Shown here: piece by piece, positions 1 through 9,748 of the stretch | Layout of the letters: every line of letters begins with the position of its first letter | Numbering within the stretch: the first letter of the stretch is position 1 | Assembly: GCA_902363835.1 (NCBI GenBank) | Contig: CABJBM010000008.1 | Span: forward strand, 169,289-233,288 | Direction of reading: 5' to 3' | Length of the DNA stretch: 64,000 bases | Origin: Lachnospiraceae bacterium | GTDB lineage: Bacteria; Bacillota; Clostridia; Lachnospirales; Lachnospiraceae | Notes under the pieces: generated by a model | The model's database searches: none | Told to the model about the DNA's origin: nothing | Seen by the model: only the letters and a program-made list of their open reading frames with translations | Program-made: the position numbers and the translations under genes

Positions 1-7
1 GGTTCTG

Positions 8-1708
8 TTATGATATTCTCTTAATGATCTCCCGGTTTATTTTCCGGCGCAGTTTAAACAGATAATGACTGCTGGAGGGGTATGACTTAAATGTCATTTT
101 TTCCTTCTCCCCTTCCAGAATCAGAGACTCCACTGTTTCCCGGTCTGACAAACTTTCCAGCAGCTCCATGGCACGCAGATCATACAAAGCTTCCATCTGC
201 ACCTGGTTCCTGATGGAGGAAACCACACTGCCTCCCTCTCCCGGATACACCAGATAGGGATCTCCGGAGGGAAATGCATAACCCGCATGGGTTTCCGCAT
301 AAGGATTGATATGCCGGAGGGAAAAAGCAGAATTGTAAAAATTGTAGCCCCAGTGCAGGAAGCCCCTGATGCGGTACAGGTACATCAGCACTCCCATGAT
401 CCGGTTTCTTGCACTTGGCATCGCATAGAACCGGTTTGGCACATCCACGCATTGCACACAGCAATAATACACCCACAAATCCTCCACACCATGGTCAATA
501 AATGGCTGGATATGGTCATCAGCGGGAATAGGGTGCTCTACAATACCCTGCTTATAAAATTCGTAGCTGCTGAGCGCATCCACAATGATATATCCCTCTA
601 ACAGGTCAGTGACCTGTTTTTTAGCTGTCAGATAGCTTTCCAAGTGTTCTTCCCCAGGCTCATCCGAAATGTGGAAAAACAGCTGGTTTTTCTCGTATCC
701 CAGATCTGCCAGCTTCCCTAAAAGCGCCGGCACAAAGCTTTCCAGAAAATGCCGGTACTCCGGGGAAACAGCTTCCACCTCCCAGCCAAAGATCTGCTCC
801 ATACCGTTGTCTGTTTCAGCAATGATCTTTGGCGTTGCATGTGCCCCCCACTGGGTAAAGAAATGGGCAATTTCCAGATTCTCAATCCCATATTTCCTGC
901 ATAGCTTACACCACCGTTCCAGCTGGCCGAATCCGAATCGGTACTGTCCTTCTTTCCGTATCACTTCCACCAGCTGGACGGCTGTTCTGTCCCCTCCCAC
1001 TGCCGTATCCAGCGGCTGTGTAAAAACAGGCGTCAGCAGTAAGTTGACCCCGCATTCTTCTCCTGCAAAACGGATATAGTTCTCAACGATCTTCCAGTGC
1101 TCCTCACTAAAAGCCTCAACCTTGTAATAGTCCGCCAGGCAATCCGCATGAAACCATTCCGTATGCAGAAGTCTCTGCTCCGGCAGGACTGCCGGAAGTA
1201 CCTGCAGCTGCAAGGTCTGCTTCCAGTTTTGTTCCACTGCATGGGGATTATGGATAATCACGCCGTTTGCACAAGTCGTCACCTCTTCCGCTTCTGCCGT
1301 AATGGTTATCTCATGGTTTCCTGCCTCTAAATTCCGCAGATCAATATCAATCCAGAGGCTTCTCATCTGACCGGGAACAGGAATCACCATGCCGTCAAAA
1401 GGCAGCAGCACATCAGGAAACATGCCCGCTTTGGTGGTAATATAATTCGTATCATATTCCGCATAACAGGGGTAATCCGAAGGCACCAGCCCCACCTTCC
1501 TCATTCTCGCTTCTGCTCCGGATACCTGGATGCGAAATCTCTGCTGCGGCATCCCCCGCTCTCCATCCAGAGCAGTGTATACCAGCTGAAAAGATACCAC
1601 TTCATTCCGGAAACCCTCCAGATTCCAGTCCGTCTTCCACGTTTCCGGCATGCAATCAGGAAATACTTTTTCCAGGGAATGTGTCAAAAAGAACTCGTAA
1701 TGTACCAT
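8..1708 (-). CDS. DUF4091 / GH123-like protein
   Basis: A 566-residue protein without signal peptide or membrane segment, so probably cytoplasmic. The C-terminal third contains the aromatic-rich DUF4091 pattern (VEDLWVYYCC, then FLHWGYNFYN), a domain related to GH123 beta-N-acetylgalactosaminidases; the N-terminal 150 residues look like a beta-sandwich and the middle like a TIM barrel. It is the last gene in view of a leftward operon with a sugar ABC importer (23 bp after the permease), so a role in breaking down the imported glycoside is inferred. Substrate unknown. The stop codon lies at the extreme left of the window, so the gene is complete. Family call fairly sure, enzymatic activity unproven. 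Confidence 0.75.
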   Translation of the reverse strand: MVHYEFFLTHSLEKVFPDCMPETWKTDWNLEGFRNEVVSFQLVYTALDGERGMPQQRFRIQVSGAEARMRKVGLVPSDYPCYAEYDTNYITTKAGMFPDVLLPFDGMVIPVPGQMRSLWIDIDLRNLEAGNHEITITAEAEEVTTCANGVIIHNPHAVEQNWKQTLQLQVLPAVLPEQRLLHTEWFHADCLADYYKVEAFSEEHWKIVENYIRFAGEECGVNLLLTPVFTQPLDTAVGGDRTAVQLVEVIRKEGQYRFGFGQLERWCKLCRKYGIENLEIAHFFTQWGAHATPKIIAETDNGMEQIFGWEVEAVSPEYRHFLESFVPALLGKLADLGYEKNQLFFHISDEPGEEHLESYLTAKKQVTDLLEGYIIVDALSSYEFYKQGIVEHPIPADDHIQPFIDHGVEDLWVYYCCVQCVDVPNRFYAMPSARNRIMGVLMYLYRIRGFLHWGYNFYNSAFSLRHINPYAETHAGYAFPSGDPYLVYPGEGGSVVSSIRNQVQMEALYDLRAMELLESLSDRETVESLILEGEKEKMTFKSYPSSSHYLFKLRRKINREIIKRIS

Positions 1709-1731
1709 AGATAATAATCCTCCTTTTTTTC

Positions 1732-2556
1732 TTATCCTTTGATTCCGCTCACAGCAATTCCTTCCACAAACTGTTTCTGAAGAAAGATATACAGAAGAAA
1801 TGGCGGCAAAAAGGCCAATGTGGAGCCTGCCATCACCAGGCCATAATTAGTTGAATAACTTCCCTTCAGCGCAGAAATTGCAAGTGTCAACGTCTGCATC
1901 TCCGGTTTCGTCACAATTACCAGCGGCCAGAGGAAATCATTCCAGCAGGTGATAAAGGTAAAAATCGTCAAAGATACCATAACCGACTTAATCAGAGGGA
2001 TCACAATAGAAATAAATATCCGGTTTTCGCCGCAGCCGTCAATTCTGGCTGCTTCCAAAAGCTCATCCGGTACGGTCACCATAAACTGCCTGATCAAAAA
2101 GACGCCAAAGGCATTGATAATGGGCAAAAACAGCGCAGGATAAGTATTCATAAGCCCCAGCTTTTTCATAATGGTAAATACCGGAATCAAAGTCACCTGC
2201 CCTGGAATCATCAATGTGGCAAGATAGAGGTTAAACAACTGGTCGCGAAAAGGAAAATTCTTCTTGGCAAAAGCATAAGCCGCCATGGAAGATATGACGC
2301 AATTGAGCACGCAGGCGGAAACCGTCACAATGATACTGTTGGCCAGATTGGTGGCCAGATTGAAATTTCGGAATACCCGGTTATAATTAATAAAGCTGAA
2401 ATCTGCATTTTTAAAGTTTAAATCCAGAACTGTTTTTTGTGTCAATGATACCAGCATCATATAGATAAAAGGAGCCATAGCCAGAAGCGCAGCAAATAAA
2501 ATAACCGCTCCAATGGTGATTTTGAATATCCAGTCTTTCTTGTTTGCTTCCCTCAT
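1732..2556 (-). CDS. Sugar ABC transporter permease, MalG type
   Basis: Inner-membrane permease of 274 residues with six predicted hydrophobic segments. The cytoplasmic EAA loop that contacts the ATPase is visible (EAARIDGCGENRIF...IPLIK). It belongs to the MalG/AraQ side of CUT1 carbohydrate importers. The start overlaps the stop of the upstream MalF-type gene by four bases (ATGA), a sign of translational coupling. Partner proteins are the MalF-type permease and the lipoprotein upstream. No ATPase gene is present in this locus; CUT1 systems of Firmicutes commonly share a single MsmK-type ATPase encoded elsewhere. Confidence 0.9.
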   Translation of the reverse strand: MREANKKDWIFKITIGAVILFAALLAMAPFIYMMLVSLTQKTVLDLNFKNADFSFINYNRVFRNFNLATNLANSIIVTVSACVLNCVISSMAAYAFAKKNFPFRDQLFNLYLATLMIPGQVTLIPVFTIMKKLGLMNTYPALFLPIINAFGVFLIRQFMVTVPDELLEAARIDGCGENRIFISIVIPLIKSVMVSLTIFTFITCWNDFLWPLVIVTKPEMQTLTLAISALKGSYSTNYGLVMAGSTLAFLPPFLLYIFLQKQFVEGIAVSGIKG

Positions 2557-3434
2557 GCCGCCTCCTCCCCTCTGTCCTTTAATAACAATTTCTGCACAAA
2601 AGATATAACCAGTACAAATACAAACATCAGCAGGGCAATGGCACTTGCATATCCCATGTTATATTCCTTAAATGCCGTATTGTAAATTGTGAGCACTAAG
2701 GTAACCGTGCTCATACCAGGACCGCCTCCTGTCATGGTATACACCAGATCGAATACCTGAAACGACCAGATCGTACCCAGGGTCACAACCAGGAACGTCA
2801 CACTGGATAAGCTGGGAAGTGTAATATATGTAAATTTCTGTACGATTGAGGCGCCATCCACTTCAGCCGCTTCATACAAGCTCCTGGGAATGTTCATGAT
2901 TCCCGCATAATAAATCACCAGAAAGTATCCTACATTCTTCCAGATGTTGGTAATGCAGATACTGATAAGTGAGGTAGACTTTCCTCCCAGCCAGTTAATA
3001 TGCGGAATGCCGAAAAGGCCCAGCACATGATTCACAACACCCGTGGGACTTAACAGAATCGACCATAAGGTACCAACCAGAATAGCGGAGGCGATGACAG
3101 GAATAAATAACGAACTTTTTACAAAATTCCCGAATCTGCTGCGGAACTTTTCTGCAATAACTGCTGCAAATATCAACGAAAGCATGGTCTGCACAGGCAC
3201 TGTGATCAGTGTAAATACAGCTGTATTCTTCAACGACGCCCAAATATAAGAATCCTTAAGCATCCTGGCATAATTTTTAAGACCAACAAACTGAGCCGGC
3301 TGCATAACATTATATTTTGTAAAGCTGAAATAAACATTCATGATAATGGGGATCAAAGAAAAGACCATAATCAGTATAAAGCTGGGCAGCACATATGCGA
3401 TACCGGTTAAAGCCTCTTTTTGTTTGCTCTTCAT
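2553..3434 (-). CDS. Sugar ABC transporter permease, MalF type
   Basis: Integral membrane permease of a CUT1 sugar importer, about 293 residues from the chosen start. The open frame extends 22 codons further upstream, but the ATG at 3434 (MKSKQKEA) is preceded by AAGGAAGGGAAG at proper spacing, and the extension would run over the intercistronic hairpin. The EAA loop reads EAAEVDGASIVQKF...TLPSL. It sits between the binding protein and the MalG-type permease and should form a heterodimeric channel with the latter. Confidence 0.9.
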   Translation of the reverse strand: MKSKQKEALTGIAYVLPSFILIMVFSLIPIIMNVYFSFTKYNVMQPAQFVGLKNYARMLKDSYIWASLKNTAVFTLITVPVQTMLSLIFAAVIAEKFRSRFGNFVKSSLFIPVIASAILVGTLWSILLSPTGVVNHVLGLFGIPHINWLGGKSTSLISICITNIWKNVGYFLVIYYAGIMNIPRSLYEAAEVDGASIVQKFTYITLPSLSSVTFLVVTLGTIWSFQVFDLVYTMTGGGPGMSTVTLVLTIYNTAFKEYNMGYASAIALLMFVFVLVISFVQKLLLKDRGEEAA

Positions 3435-3464
3435 AGACTTCCCTTCCTTTTGCCTTGATAAAGT

Positions 3465-3496
3465 TCTGCCTGACGAATCAGATTCCGTCAGGCAGA
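3465..3496 (-). promoter_or_regulatory. Intercistronic stem-loop
   Basis: A perfect 11-bp inverted repeat (TCTGCCTGACG ... CGTCAGGCAGA) with a 10-base loop, between the binding-protein stop (3507) and the MalF start (3434). No U-run follows it in the leftward direction, so it looks like an mRNA-stabilising or processing hairpin rather than a terminator. Such hairpins are known to raise binding-protein levels relative to permeases. Confidence 0.6.
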
Positions 3497-3506
3497 TCAT
3501 GGACCG

Positions 3507-4832
3507 CTAATTAATACTTTCAGAATATTCTACTGTTTTCTGAATTGCCTCTTCCGGTGTTAAATCTCCAAGCATCATCAGCTGCAAATTCTTGTATAAT
3601 GTATCCATGACTTTAAAGGAACCATTTGCAACAGGCAGGGTATGTAAATATTCATTCTGTGTCTCATACATATCCTTAAACGCCGGGTTGTCATTATATT
3701 CCTCATCCTTAGTAATCGGAGGAAATCCTGCGATCTCTTTATGGAAGCTGGACATCACGGCCGCAGACGTCATGTACTTAATAAGGTCCACTGCCAATTC
3801 TTTATTTTTACATGCATTGCTTACAATCAGTGCATCGGATGCTACCCATGTAGCTTTTGTCTTTTTCTCAAAACTGGGGATAAATGACCAGTTAATGCCG
3901 GCATCAGTTAACACACCTGCTGATTTTGCATCCATAGAAGCTACTGCTATACGGTCTTCGCAGAACTGGGTTCTCACATCATCTCCTGACAACGCCAGAC
4001 TTTCATCTGTAAGCACACCGTATTTGAATTTCAAATCATAAAGAAACTGCGCTGCCTCCACAGCTGCTCCATTGTCCATCAAAGCAATCTTGCTGCCGTC
4101 TTTATTATAGATATCTCCACCGGCCTGCCATAAATATGGATAGTAGATGTTATTTAACGCACCGATTGCCGGATCTGCCCATTCCTGTGCAAAAGGTATT
4201 ACATTTCCCAAATTGGCTTCTTTAACCTTCACCAGCACCTGGGTCAGCTCATCCCATGTCTCCGGCAGTTCCGTAACTCCCGCTTCATTCAGAATGTCCA
4301 TGTTGAAATATGGAATTCTCGCATTCCCTACAATAAATGGAATGGCATACTGTCCGCCCTTCATGTTCCCCTGATCATAGTACAGGTAATTATCCTTCTC
4401 TTCCTGAGTAAAATAACTGTCTACATCTGCCAGTGTTCCCATCTCAATAAAATCATTGAACATCTCCAGATACATATAACCTACATCCGGGCCTTCACCG
4501 GAGGAGAAACCTGTGAGATATTTTTCTTCATAATTACCCCATGGTGTAATTTCAATTGACAGCTTTACATTGTTCTCTTCCGCCCACGGCTCTAATGTCT
4601 TAGTCCAGAATTCCTTATCCAGGGAATCTCCTGTTCCAAATGGGGGCATCCATAACAGAAGATTTGTCTTCTCCCCTTTATCGTTATCTGCTCCTTTTGT
4701 GCTGCCTGCATCACTGCTTACACTGCTTGCCGCGGTACTTGTTTCTCCATCTGCTCCTTTTCCGCATCCCAATAGGGAAACACCCGTCATTGCCGTAACC
4801 AACAAAACACCCAATACTTTTTTTGCTTTCAT
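3507..4832 (-). CDS. Sugar ABC transporter substrate-binding lipoprotein
   Basis: A 441-residue extracytoplasmic solute-binding protein of the bacterial family 1 type. The N-terminus has a lysine-rich n-region, hydrophobic core and lipobox LLGC, so it is expected to be lipid-anchored at Cys23, followed by a Ser/Ala/Gly-rich linker. Later segments such as YAIPFIVGNARIPYFN and the periodic Trp/Tyr pattern fit carbohydrate binding. It is the first gene of the operon with two permeases and the DUF4091 protein. The start is set by GGAGAGGAT just before the ATG. The actual sugar cannot be read from sequence. Confidence 0.9.
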   Translation of the reverse strand: MKAKKVLGVLLVTAMTGVSLLGCGKGADGETSTAASSVSSDAGSTKGADNDKGEKTNLLLWMPPFGTGDSLDKEFWTKTLEPWAEENNVKLSIEITPWGNYEEKYLTGFSSGEGPDVGYMYLEMFNDFIEMGTLADVDSYFTQEEKDNYLYYDQGNMKGGQYAIPFIVGNARIPYFNMDILNEAGVTELPETWDELTQVLVKVKEANLGNVIPFAQEWADPAIGALNNIYYPYLWQAGGDIYNKDGSKIALMDNGAAVEAAQFLYDLKFKYGVLTDESLALSGDDVRTQFCEDRIAVASMDAKSAGVLTDAGINWSFIPSFEKKTKATWVASDALIVSNACKNKELAVDLIKYMTSAAVMSSFHKEIAGFPPITKDEEYNDNPAFKDMYETQNEYLHTLPVANGSFKVMDTLYKNLQLMMLGDLTPEEAIQKTVEYSESIN

Positions 4833-5654
4833 ATCCTCTCTCCTATTCTCTGTTCTCCTTTACTTACTGCTTCGTAAGCACCCTTATCTTAGCAGATTAT
4901 TCTAAAATCTTAAATGCTCCATTTTTTATAAGTTTAAACATTTGTTATATGATTCAGCGTAAAAACCAATATTTTATGTGATTAATTTACATTTTCTTAG
5001 TTTTTCATTTACATTTTTTGTTATTATTGTACTTAAGTTATTACTTTTTATAGAATGTTATATAAAAATTGTATATTCAAACCGTATACCAGAGGCATTT
5101 CCAACTTCCCTTCCTCCCCCAAATCGTGGGTGGCAGGGGGAATCTTTCCTGCTTATTATTGTAAAATTCCCTTATGCATTATAAATACACTCTCAAAACT
5201 ACTTTGCCCGTCTTTTTCCTAATAGACCATAAACGCCTTAACTGTTTCTTTCATCAAAATTCTAGGCAGAATTTCCTATCCCCTAAAGGTGAGGAAGACT
5301 AATTCAGCAATAAATACTGATTACCAAATTTCTGAGATACGGGATGAAACATAACAGCTTAGGGTTAAAGTTGGCACCTGTGATATTTTCCATTCCGGGC
5401 GAACTAAAAAACACCTGATGGTTGTTCCATCAGATGCTTTTATATTCTTCTTTCTATTAAACAAATATACCTGCTGCCAGAAAGTATATCCTCTCCGCCT
5501 TAAGCAAAAACCTTATGGATTAAAAATAATAAGCTTAAAACATAGTATATAAAATTGAGCAAATATCCATTTATTATAATAAAGTACAACAAGTGGAAAA
5601 AAGACAGCCGTGCAAAGCTCTGCCAATGCACCGCTGCCTGATGATTCTTAAGCC
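4833..5654. other. 820-bp intergenic region
   Basis: AT-rich spacer between the sugar operon and ftsH, both leftward. It must contain the promoter of the binding-protein gene, though no convincing -35/-10 pair was found. It also contains the terminator at 5404-5437. The only open frames are short, with no ribosome-binding site and no recognisable protein. Otherwise nothing is seen. Confidence 0.5.
5404..5437 (-). terminator. Rho-independent terminator (ftsH)
   Basis: On the minus strand CATCTGATGG-AACAA-CCATCAGGTG is followed by TTTTTT. The 10-bp stem includes one G-U pair. It lies about 220 bp downstream of the ftsH stop and is the first good terminator after it. Confidence 0.75.
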
Positions 5655-7637
5655 TTAATTCTTAACATCTCCCACATCTAAAAGGGATTCCTTTGGTTCC
5701 TCTTTTTCCTCTATCCAATCGGAAAGGCTGTCTTCCTCTTCCTTTGACTTGTTTCCGTTTTCAGAGTCCTTGTTCTCTTCCTTTGGCTCCGGAATTCCCT
5801 TTGCCTCCCGGAATATCTTCATGAATTCCTTGCCGGTAATAGTCTCTCTTTCGATCAGGAATTCTGCGATCTTATCCATTACATCACGGTTCTCGGACAA
5901 AAGACCTTTAGCCTCTTCATAGGCTTCCTTTAACATCTTCATGACTTCTTCGTCTACCTGGGAAGCAGTGGCTTCTGCACAGTTCATTACAGTCCGCCCG
6001 CTTAAGTATTGGTCTTCCTTGGTTGCCAGCCCCATAAGGCCGAATTTTTCCGACATACCATACTGGGTGATCATGGCACGGGCCACCTTTGTAGCCTGTT
6101 CAATATCATTGGCCGCACCGGTGGTAACGGTATCAAAGACGATCTCTTCTGCCGCACGGCCGGCAAGATAACCTACCAGCATGGCATGAAGCTCTTTCCT
6201 GGAATTTAAAAATTTCTCTTCTTCCGGCACATGCATTACATATCCCAAAGCTCCCATGGTCCTTGGAACAATGGTGATCTTCTGTACAGGCTCTGCATCC
6301 TTTTGAAGGGCGCTGACCAGGGCATGTCCCACCTCATGGTAAGAAACAATGCGCCGCTCCTCTTTGTTAAGTACCCGGTCTTTTTTCTCCTTGCCTACCA
6401 GCACCACTTCCACCGCCTCAAACAAGTCCTTCTGGCACACTGAATGGCGGCCGTTTTTTACCGCCAGAATGGCAGCTTCATTGATCATATTAGCGAGGTC
6501 AGAACCAACGGCTCCTGAAGTTGCCAGGGCAATGGCGTCTAAATCAACGGTATCGTCAAGAAGCACATCCCGGGCATGAACCTTTAAAATATCCACACGG
6601 CCTTTTAAATCCGGCTTATCCACAATAATCCGGCGGTCAAAACGGCCGGGGCGGAGAAGTGCCGGATCCAGGATCTCAGGGCGGTTGGTAGCTGCAAGTA
6701 CCAAAAGTCCCTTGGAGGAATCAAAACCATCCATCTCTGAAAGCAGCTGGTTCAAGGTCTGCTCCCTCTCATCGTTTCCGCCGCCGAATTTGGAATCACG
6801 GCTCTTTCCGATGGCATCCACCTCATCAATAAAAATAATACAGGGAGCGGACTCCTGGGCCTGTTTAAATAAATCCCGGACACGGGAAGCTCCCACGCCT
6901 ACAAACATCTCTACAAAATCAGAACCGGACAGGGAATAAAAGGGAACATGGGCCTCACCTGCAACTGCCTTGGCAAGAAGGGTCTTTCCTGTTCCGGGAG
7001 GTCCCACAAGAAGGGCACCCTTGGGAAGCTTTGCACCGATCTTCGTATATTTTCCAGGGTTGTGGAGAAAGTCCACGATCTCAGTTAAGGATTCCTTTGC
7101 CTCATCTTCTCCCGCCACATCCTTAAAGGTAATACCTGTTTCCTTCTGCACATAGACCTTGGCATTGCTCTTTCCCACGCCCATAAGTCCGCCTCCGCCG
7201 ACTCTGCGCATCATGAAATTCAAAAGAAATCCCATGGCCGCAAATAAAAGCAGGTAGCTGACAATGGTCTGAATGAAAAAGTTGCCGTCACGGCGGGTTC
7301 TAAGGGTTTCCACCCCTGCGGTGCGGAGGCGCTCCGCAAGATTTAAATCGTTGTCCATCCTTACTGTATAATAGGTAACGCCAGGCTTATATCCCTCCCA
7401 GGTTTTCTTGGGATTTATGACAATCTTTGAATCTTCTACATTAACCGATTCCACCTGCTTTTCATCTACCATATTCATAAAGGTGTCATAGCTCAGTTCC
7501 TTATTGGTCCTCGTTGTAATCGCGTTATGCAGGTAAGAGATTCCTGCTACCGCAATAAGAAACGCGATGACCCATATGGCGATTGCCTGGGTATTCTTCG
7601 GCATCTTATTATTATTATTTTGATTCTTGTTATCCAT
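5655..7637 (-). CDS. ftsH: ATP-dependent zinc metalloprotease FtsH
   Basis: Membrane-anchored AAA+ protease of 660 residues, the usual size for the family. Two N-terminal membrane segments (about 18-37 and 123-144) flank an extracytoplasmic domain. Walker A GPPGTGKT is at 212-219, Walker B IIFIDEVDAIG near 267, the second region of homology ends in RPGRFDR near 330, and the zinc site HEVGH is at 434-438 (HEAGH is more common). The C-terminal 60 residues are very acidic. It stands alone on the minus strand, divergent from pyrG, and degrades misassembled membrane proteins and regulatory proteins. Gene call is secure. Confidence 0.98.
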   Translation of the reverse strand: MDNKNQNNNNKMPKNTQAIAIWVIAFLIAVAGISYLHNAITTRTNKELSYDTFMNMVDEKQVESVNVEDSKIVINPKKTWEGYKPGVTYYTVRMDNDLNLAERLRTAGVETLRTRRDGNFFIQTIVSYLLLFAAMGFLLNFMMRRVGGGGLMGVGKSNAKVYVQKETGITFKDVAGEDEAKESLTEIVDFLHNPGKYTKIGAKLPKGALLVGPPGTGKTLLAKAVAGEAHVPFYSLSGSDFVEMFVGVGASRVRDLFKQAQESAPCIIFIDEVDAIGKSRDSKFGGGNDEREQTLNQLLSEMDGFDSSKGLLVLAATNRPEILDPALLRPGRFDRRIIVDKPDLKGRVDILKVHARDVLLDDTVDLDAIALATSGAVGSDLANMINEAAILAVKNGRHSVCQKDLFEAVEVVLVGKEKKDRVLNKEERRIVSYHEVGHALVSALQKDAEPVQKITIVPRTMGALGYVMHVPEEEKFLNSRKELHAMLVGYLAGRAAEEIVFDTVTTGAANDIEQATKVARAMITQYGMSEKFGLMGLATKEDQYLSGRTVMNCAEATASQVDEEVMKMLKEAYEEAKGLLSENRDVMDKIAEFLIERETITGKEFMKIFREAKGIPEPKEENKDSENGNKSKEEEDSLSDWIEEKEEPKESLLDVGDVKN

Positions 7638-7688
7638 CTGTGTAAGTTCTCCATTCCGGATAGATTCTACCCATTCTATACCTTTATC

Positions 7689-7717
7689 ATTATAGTGTCA
7701 GTCTCCCCATAAATCAA
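7689..7717 (-). promoter_or_regulatory. Sigma-A type promoter of ftsH
   Basis: On the minus strand TTGATT (7717-7712), a 17-bp spacer and a perfect TATAAT (7694-7689), about 50 bp upstream of the ftsH start codon. Confidence 0.8.
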
Positions 7718-7869
7718 GAAAAGAATTATTAAATCCTTATAAACACCCAGGCTGGTTTTATTTAACAGCAATGAGTTTTTTTATCATAATAAAAGCTTTC
7801 AGAAGGAATATTATACTTAATAATCTTAGTTTTTTTCATAAGACTCTGGATTTTTTAATCAAATAGGTG

Positions 7870-7875
7870 TATAAT
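7870..7875 (+). promoter_or_regulatory. Possible -10 element of pyrG
   Basis: A perfect TATAAT preceded by GTG, 50 bp before the pyrG start. The matching -35 position holds TGGATT, a poor match, so only the -10 call is supported. No C-tract attenuator hairpin was seen between it and pyrG. Confidence 0.4.
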
Positions 7876-7925
7876 CGCTTTTTTAAAAATATTCCCATAC
7901 CATTACAGAAGGAGGTTACACTGTT

Positions 7926-9530
7926 ATGTCAGTGAAATACGTATTTGTCACCGGAGGCGTTGTTTCCGGGCTTGGCAAAGGTATTACCGCAGCATCTCTT
8001 GGGCGACTGCTGAAGGCCAGAGGTTATAAGGTCACAATGCAGAAATTCGATCCGTACATCAACATTGATCCTGGCACCATGAATCCGGTGCAGCATGGTG
8101 AGGTCTTCGTCACCGAAGACGGAGCAGAAACCGATCTTGACCTTGGCCATTATGAACGTTTTATCGACGAAAACCTGACCCAGAATTCCAATGTTACCAC
8201 TGGTAAGGTCTACTGGACCGTACTGACCCGTGAACGGCGCGGGGATTTCGGAGGAGGCACCGTACAGGTCATTCCTCACATTACCGACGAAATCAAAAGC
8301 CGATTTCACTGCAGCAACAGCAATCCCTCTGAAACAGAGATCGCGATCATAGAAGTAGGCGGAACCGTAGGCGACATCGAAAGCCAGCCATTCTTAGAAG
8401 CGATCCGACAATTCCAACACGAAGCAGGCCACGAAAATGTCATTCTCATCCACGTGACCCTGGTTCCATATCTAAAGGTTTCCGGAGAACTGAAAACCAA
8501 GCCCACCCAGTCCAGTGTAAAAGACTTACAGGGAATGGGAATCCAGCCCGACATCATTGTATGCCGTTCCGAACTGCCCCTTGATGACGGGATCCGAAGC
8601 AAAATCGCACAATTCTGTAACGTACCCAAGACCCACGTACTTCAAAACCTGGATGTGGAAGTATTGTATGAACTTCCTCTTGCCATGGAAGAAGAACATT
8701 TGGCGGAAGTAGCATGTGAAAGCTTAAACCTGCCATGTCCAAAGCCTGATCTGGGAGAGTGGACCTCCATGATCGAAAACTGGAAGCATCCGGAAAAAGA
8801 AGTAACGGTTGCCCTGGTGGGCAAATACATCCAGCTTCACGACGCCTATATTTCCGTGGTGGAAGCGCTGAAGCACGGCGGTGTCTTTCACAGGGCCAAA
8901 GTTCATATTAAATGGGTGGATTCAGAGCTTGTAACCGATGAAAATGCTTCCAGTTTCTTCCAGGATGTAAGCGGGATTCTGGTTCCCGGCGGTTTTGGCA
9001 GCCGCGGCATTGAAGGAAAGATTTCATCTATCCGTTATGCAAGAGAGAACAACATCCCATTTCTTGGCCTCTGTCTCGGCATGCAGATGGCCATCGTGGA
9101 GTTTGCCCGTCATGTGGCAGGCTTTGCAGATGCCCATACCTCAGAACTTGATGCGGATACCGCCCATCCGGTCATCCATTTAATGCCGGATCAGAACGAC
9201 GTGGAGAACATTGGAGGAACCTTACGCCTGGGCTCCTATCCCTGTGTTCTGGACAAGTCTTCCAAGGCTTACCAGGTATATGGGGAAGAACTGATCCACG
9301 AACGCCACAGACACCGCTACGAGGTAAACAATGACTTCCGTGAAGCCCTGTCAAATGCAGGGATGAAGCTTTCCGGCATCTCTCCTGACGGACGGATCGT
9401 GGAAATGGTAGAAATTCCCTCCCACCCCTGGTTTTTGGCTACCCAGGCTCATCCGGAATTTAAATCAAGGCCCAACAGGCCCCACCCCCTGTTCCGGGAA
9501 TTCATCTGTGCGTCCATTGAGTACAAATAA
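7926..9530 (+). CDS. pyrG: CTP synthase
   Basis: Makes CTP from UTP, ATP and glutamine, the last step of pyrimidine nucleotide synthesis. Length is 534 residues, normal for the family. The N-terminal synthetase domain begins with the ATP/UTP-binding segment [18 protein letters not shown] and contains [12 protein letters not shown]; the C-terminal class I glutamine amidotransferase domain shows GGFGSRG and the nucleophile Cys in LGLCLGMQ, with a conserved HPEF near the end. An AGGAGG site lies 10 bp before the ATG. It is monocistronic, with its own terminator. Confidence 0.98.
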   Translation: MSVKYVFVTGGVVSGLGKGITAASLGRLLKARGYKVTMQKFDPYINIDPGTMNPVQHGEVFVTEDGAETDLDLGHYERFIDENLTQNSNVTTGKVYWTVLTRERRGDFGGGTVQVIPHITDEIKSRFHCSNSNPSETEIAIIEVGGTVGDIESQPFLEAIRQFQHEAGHENVILIHVTLVPYLKVSGELKTKPTQSSVKDLQGMGIQPDIIVCRSELPLDDGIRSKIAQFCNVPKTHVLQNLDVEVLYELPLAMEEEHLAEVACESLNLPCPKPDLGEWTSMIENWKHPEKEVTVALVGKYIQLHDAYISVVEALKHGGVFHRAKVHIKWVDSELVTDENASSFFQDVSGILVPGGFGSRGIEGKISSIRYARENNIPFLGLCLGMQMAIVEFARHVAGFADAHTSELDADTAHPVIHLMPDQNDVENIGGTLRLGSYPCVLDKSSKAYQVYGEELIHERHRHRYEVNNDFREALSNAGMKLSGISPDGRIVEMVEIPSHPWFLATQAHPEFKSRPNRPHPLFREFICASIEYK

Positions 9531-9555
9531 AGAATCAGATACAAAAATAAAAATA

Positions 9556-9597
9556 GGGAGTCCGGTTCCTTGTCCAGGGGATCGGACTTCCTTTTTT
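9556..9597 (+). terminator. Rho-independent terminator of pyrG
   Basis: GGGAGTCCG ... CGGACTTCC stem (one G-U pair) followed by TTTTTT, 25 bp after the pyrG stop. Confidence 0.85.
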
Positions 9598-9648
9598 ATT
9601 GTAAAATTATTATTTTACTTTATATTATAAATTTCTTTCATTTTTTTC

Positions 9649-9677
9649 TTGCACTTTTCTTATCTTCTGTATATAAT
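9649..9677 (+). promoter_or_regulatory. Promoter of the liv operon
   Basis: TTGCAC (9649-9654), a 17-bp spacer and TATAAT (9672-9677), about 70 bp upstream of livK. Confidence 0.8.
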
Positions 9678-9687
9678 ATAATGCAAC

Positions 9688-9729
9688 GTGTATCTGCACG
9701 AGAGACAGTTGTGTTTGTATGAGATACAC
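9688..9729 (+). promoter_or_regulatory. Inverted repeat in the livK 5' leader
   Basis: GTGTATCT (9688-9695) and AGATACAC (9722-9729) form an exact 8-bp inverted repeat just downstream of the predicted transcription start and ending 19 bp before livK. It could be a 5' mRNA hairpin or an operator. No U-run follows. Confidence 0.45.
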
Positions 9730-9748
9730 ATAAAGGAGGATAATTATT

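Noticed and set aside
4978..5184. A 68-codon frame in the gap before ftsH
   Set aside because: AT-rich with no ribosome-binding site and no recognisable protein.
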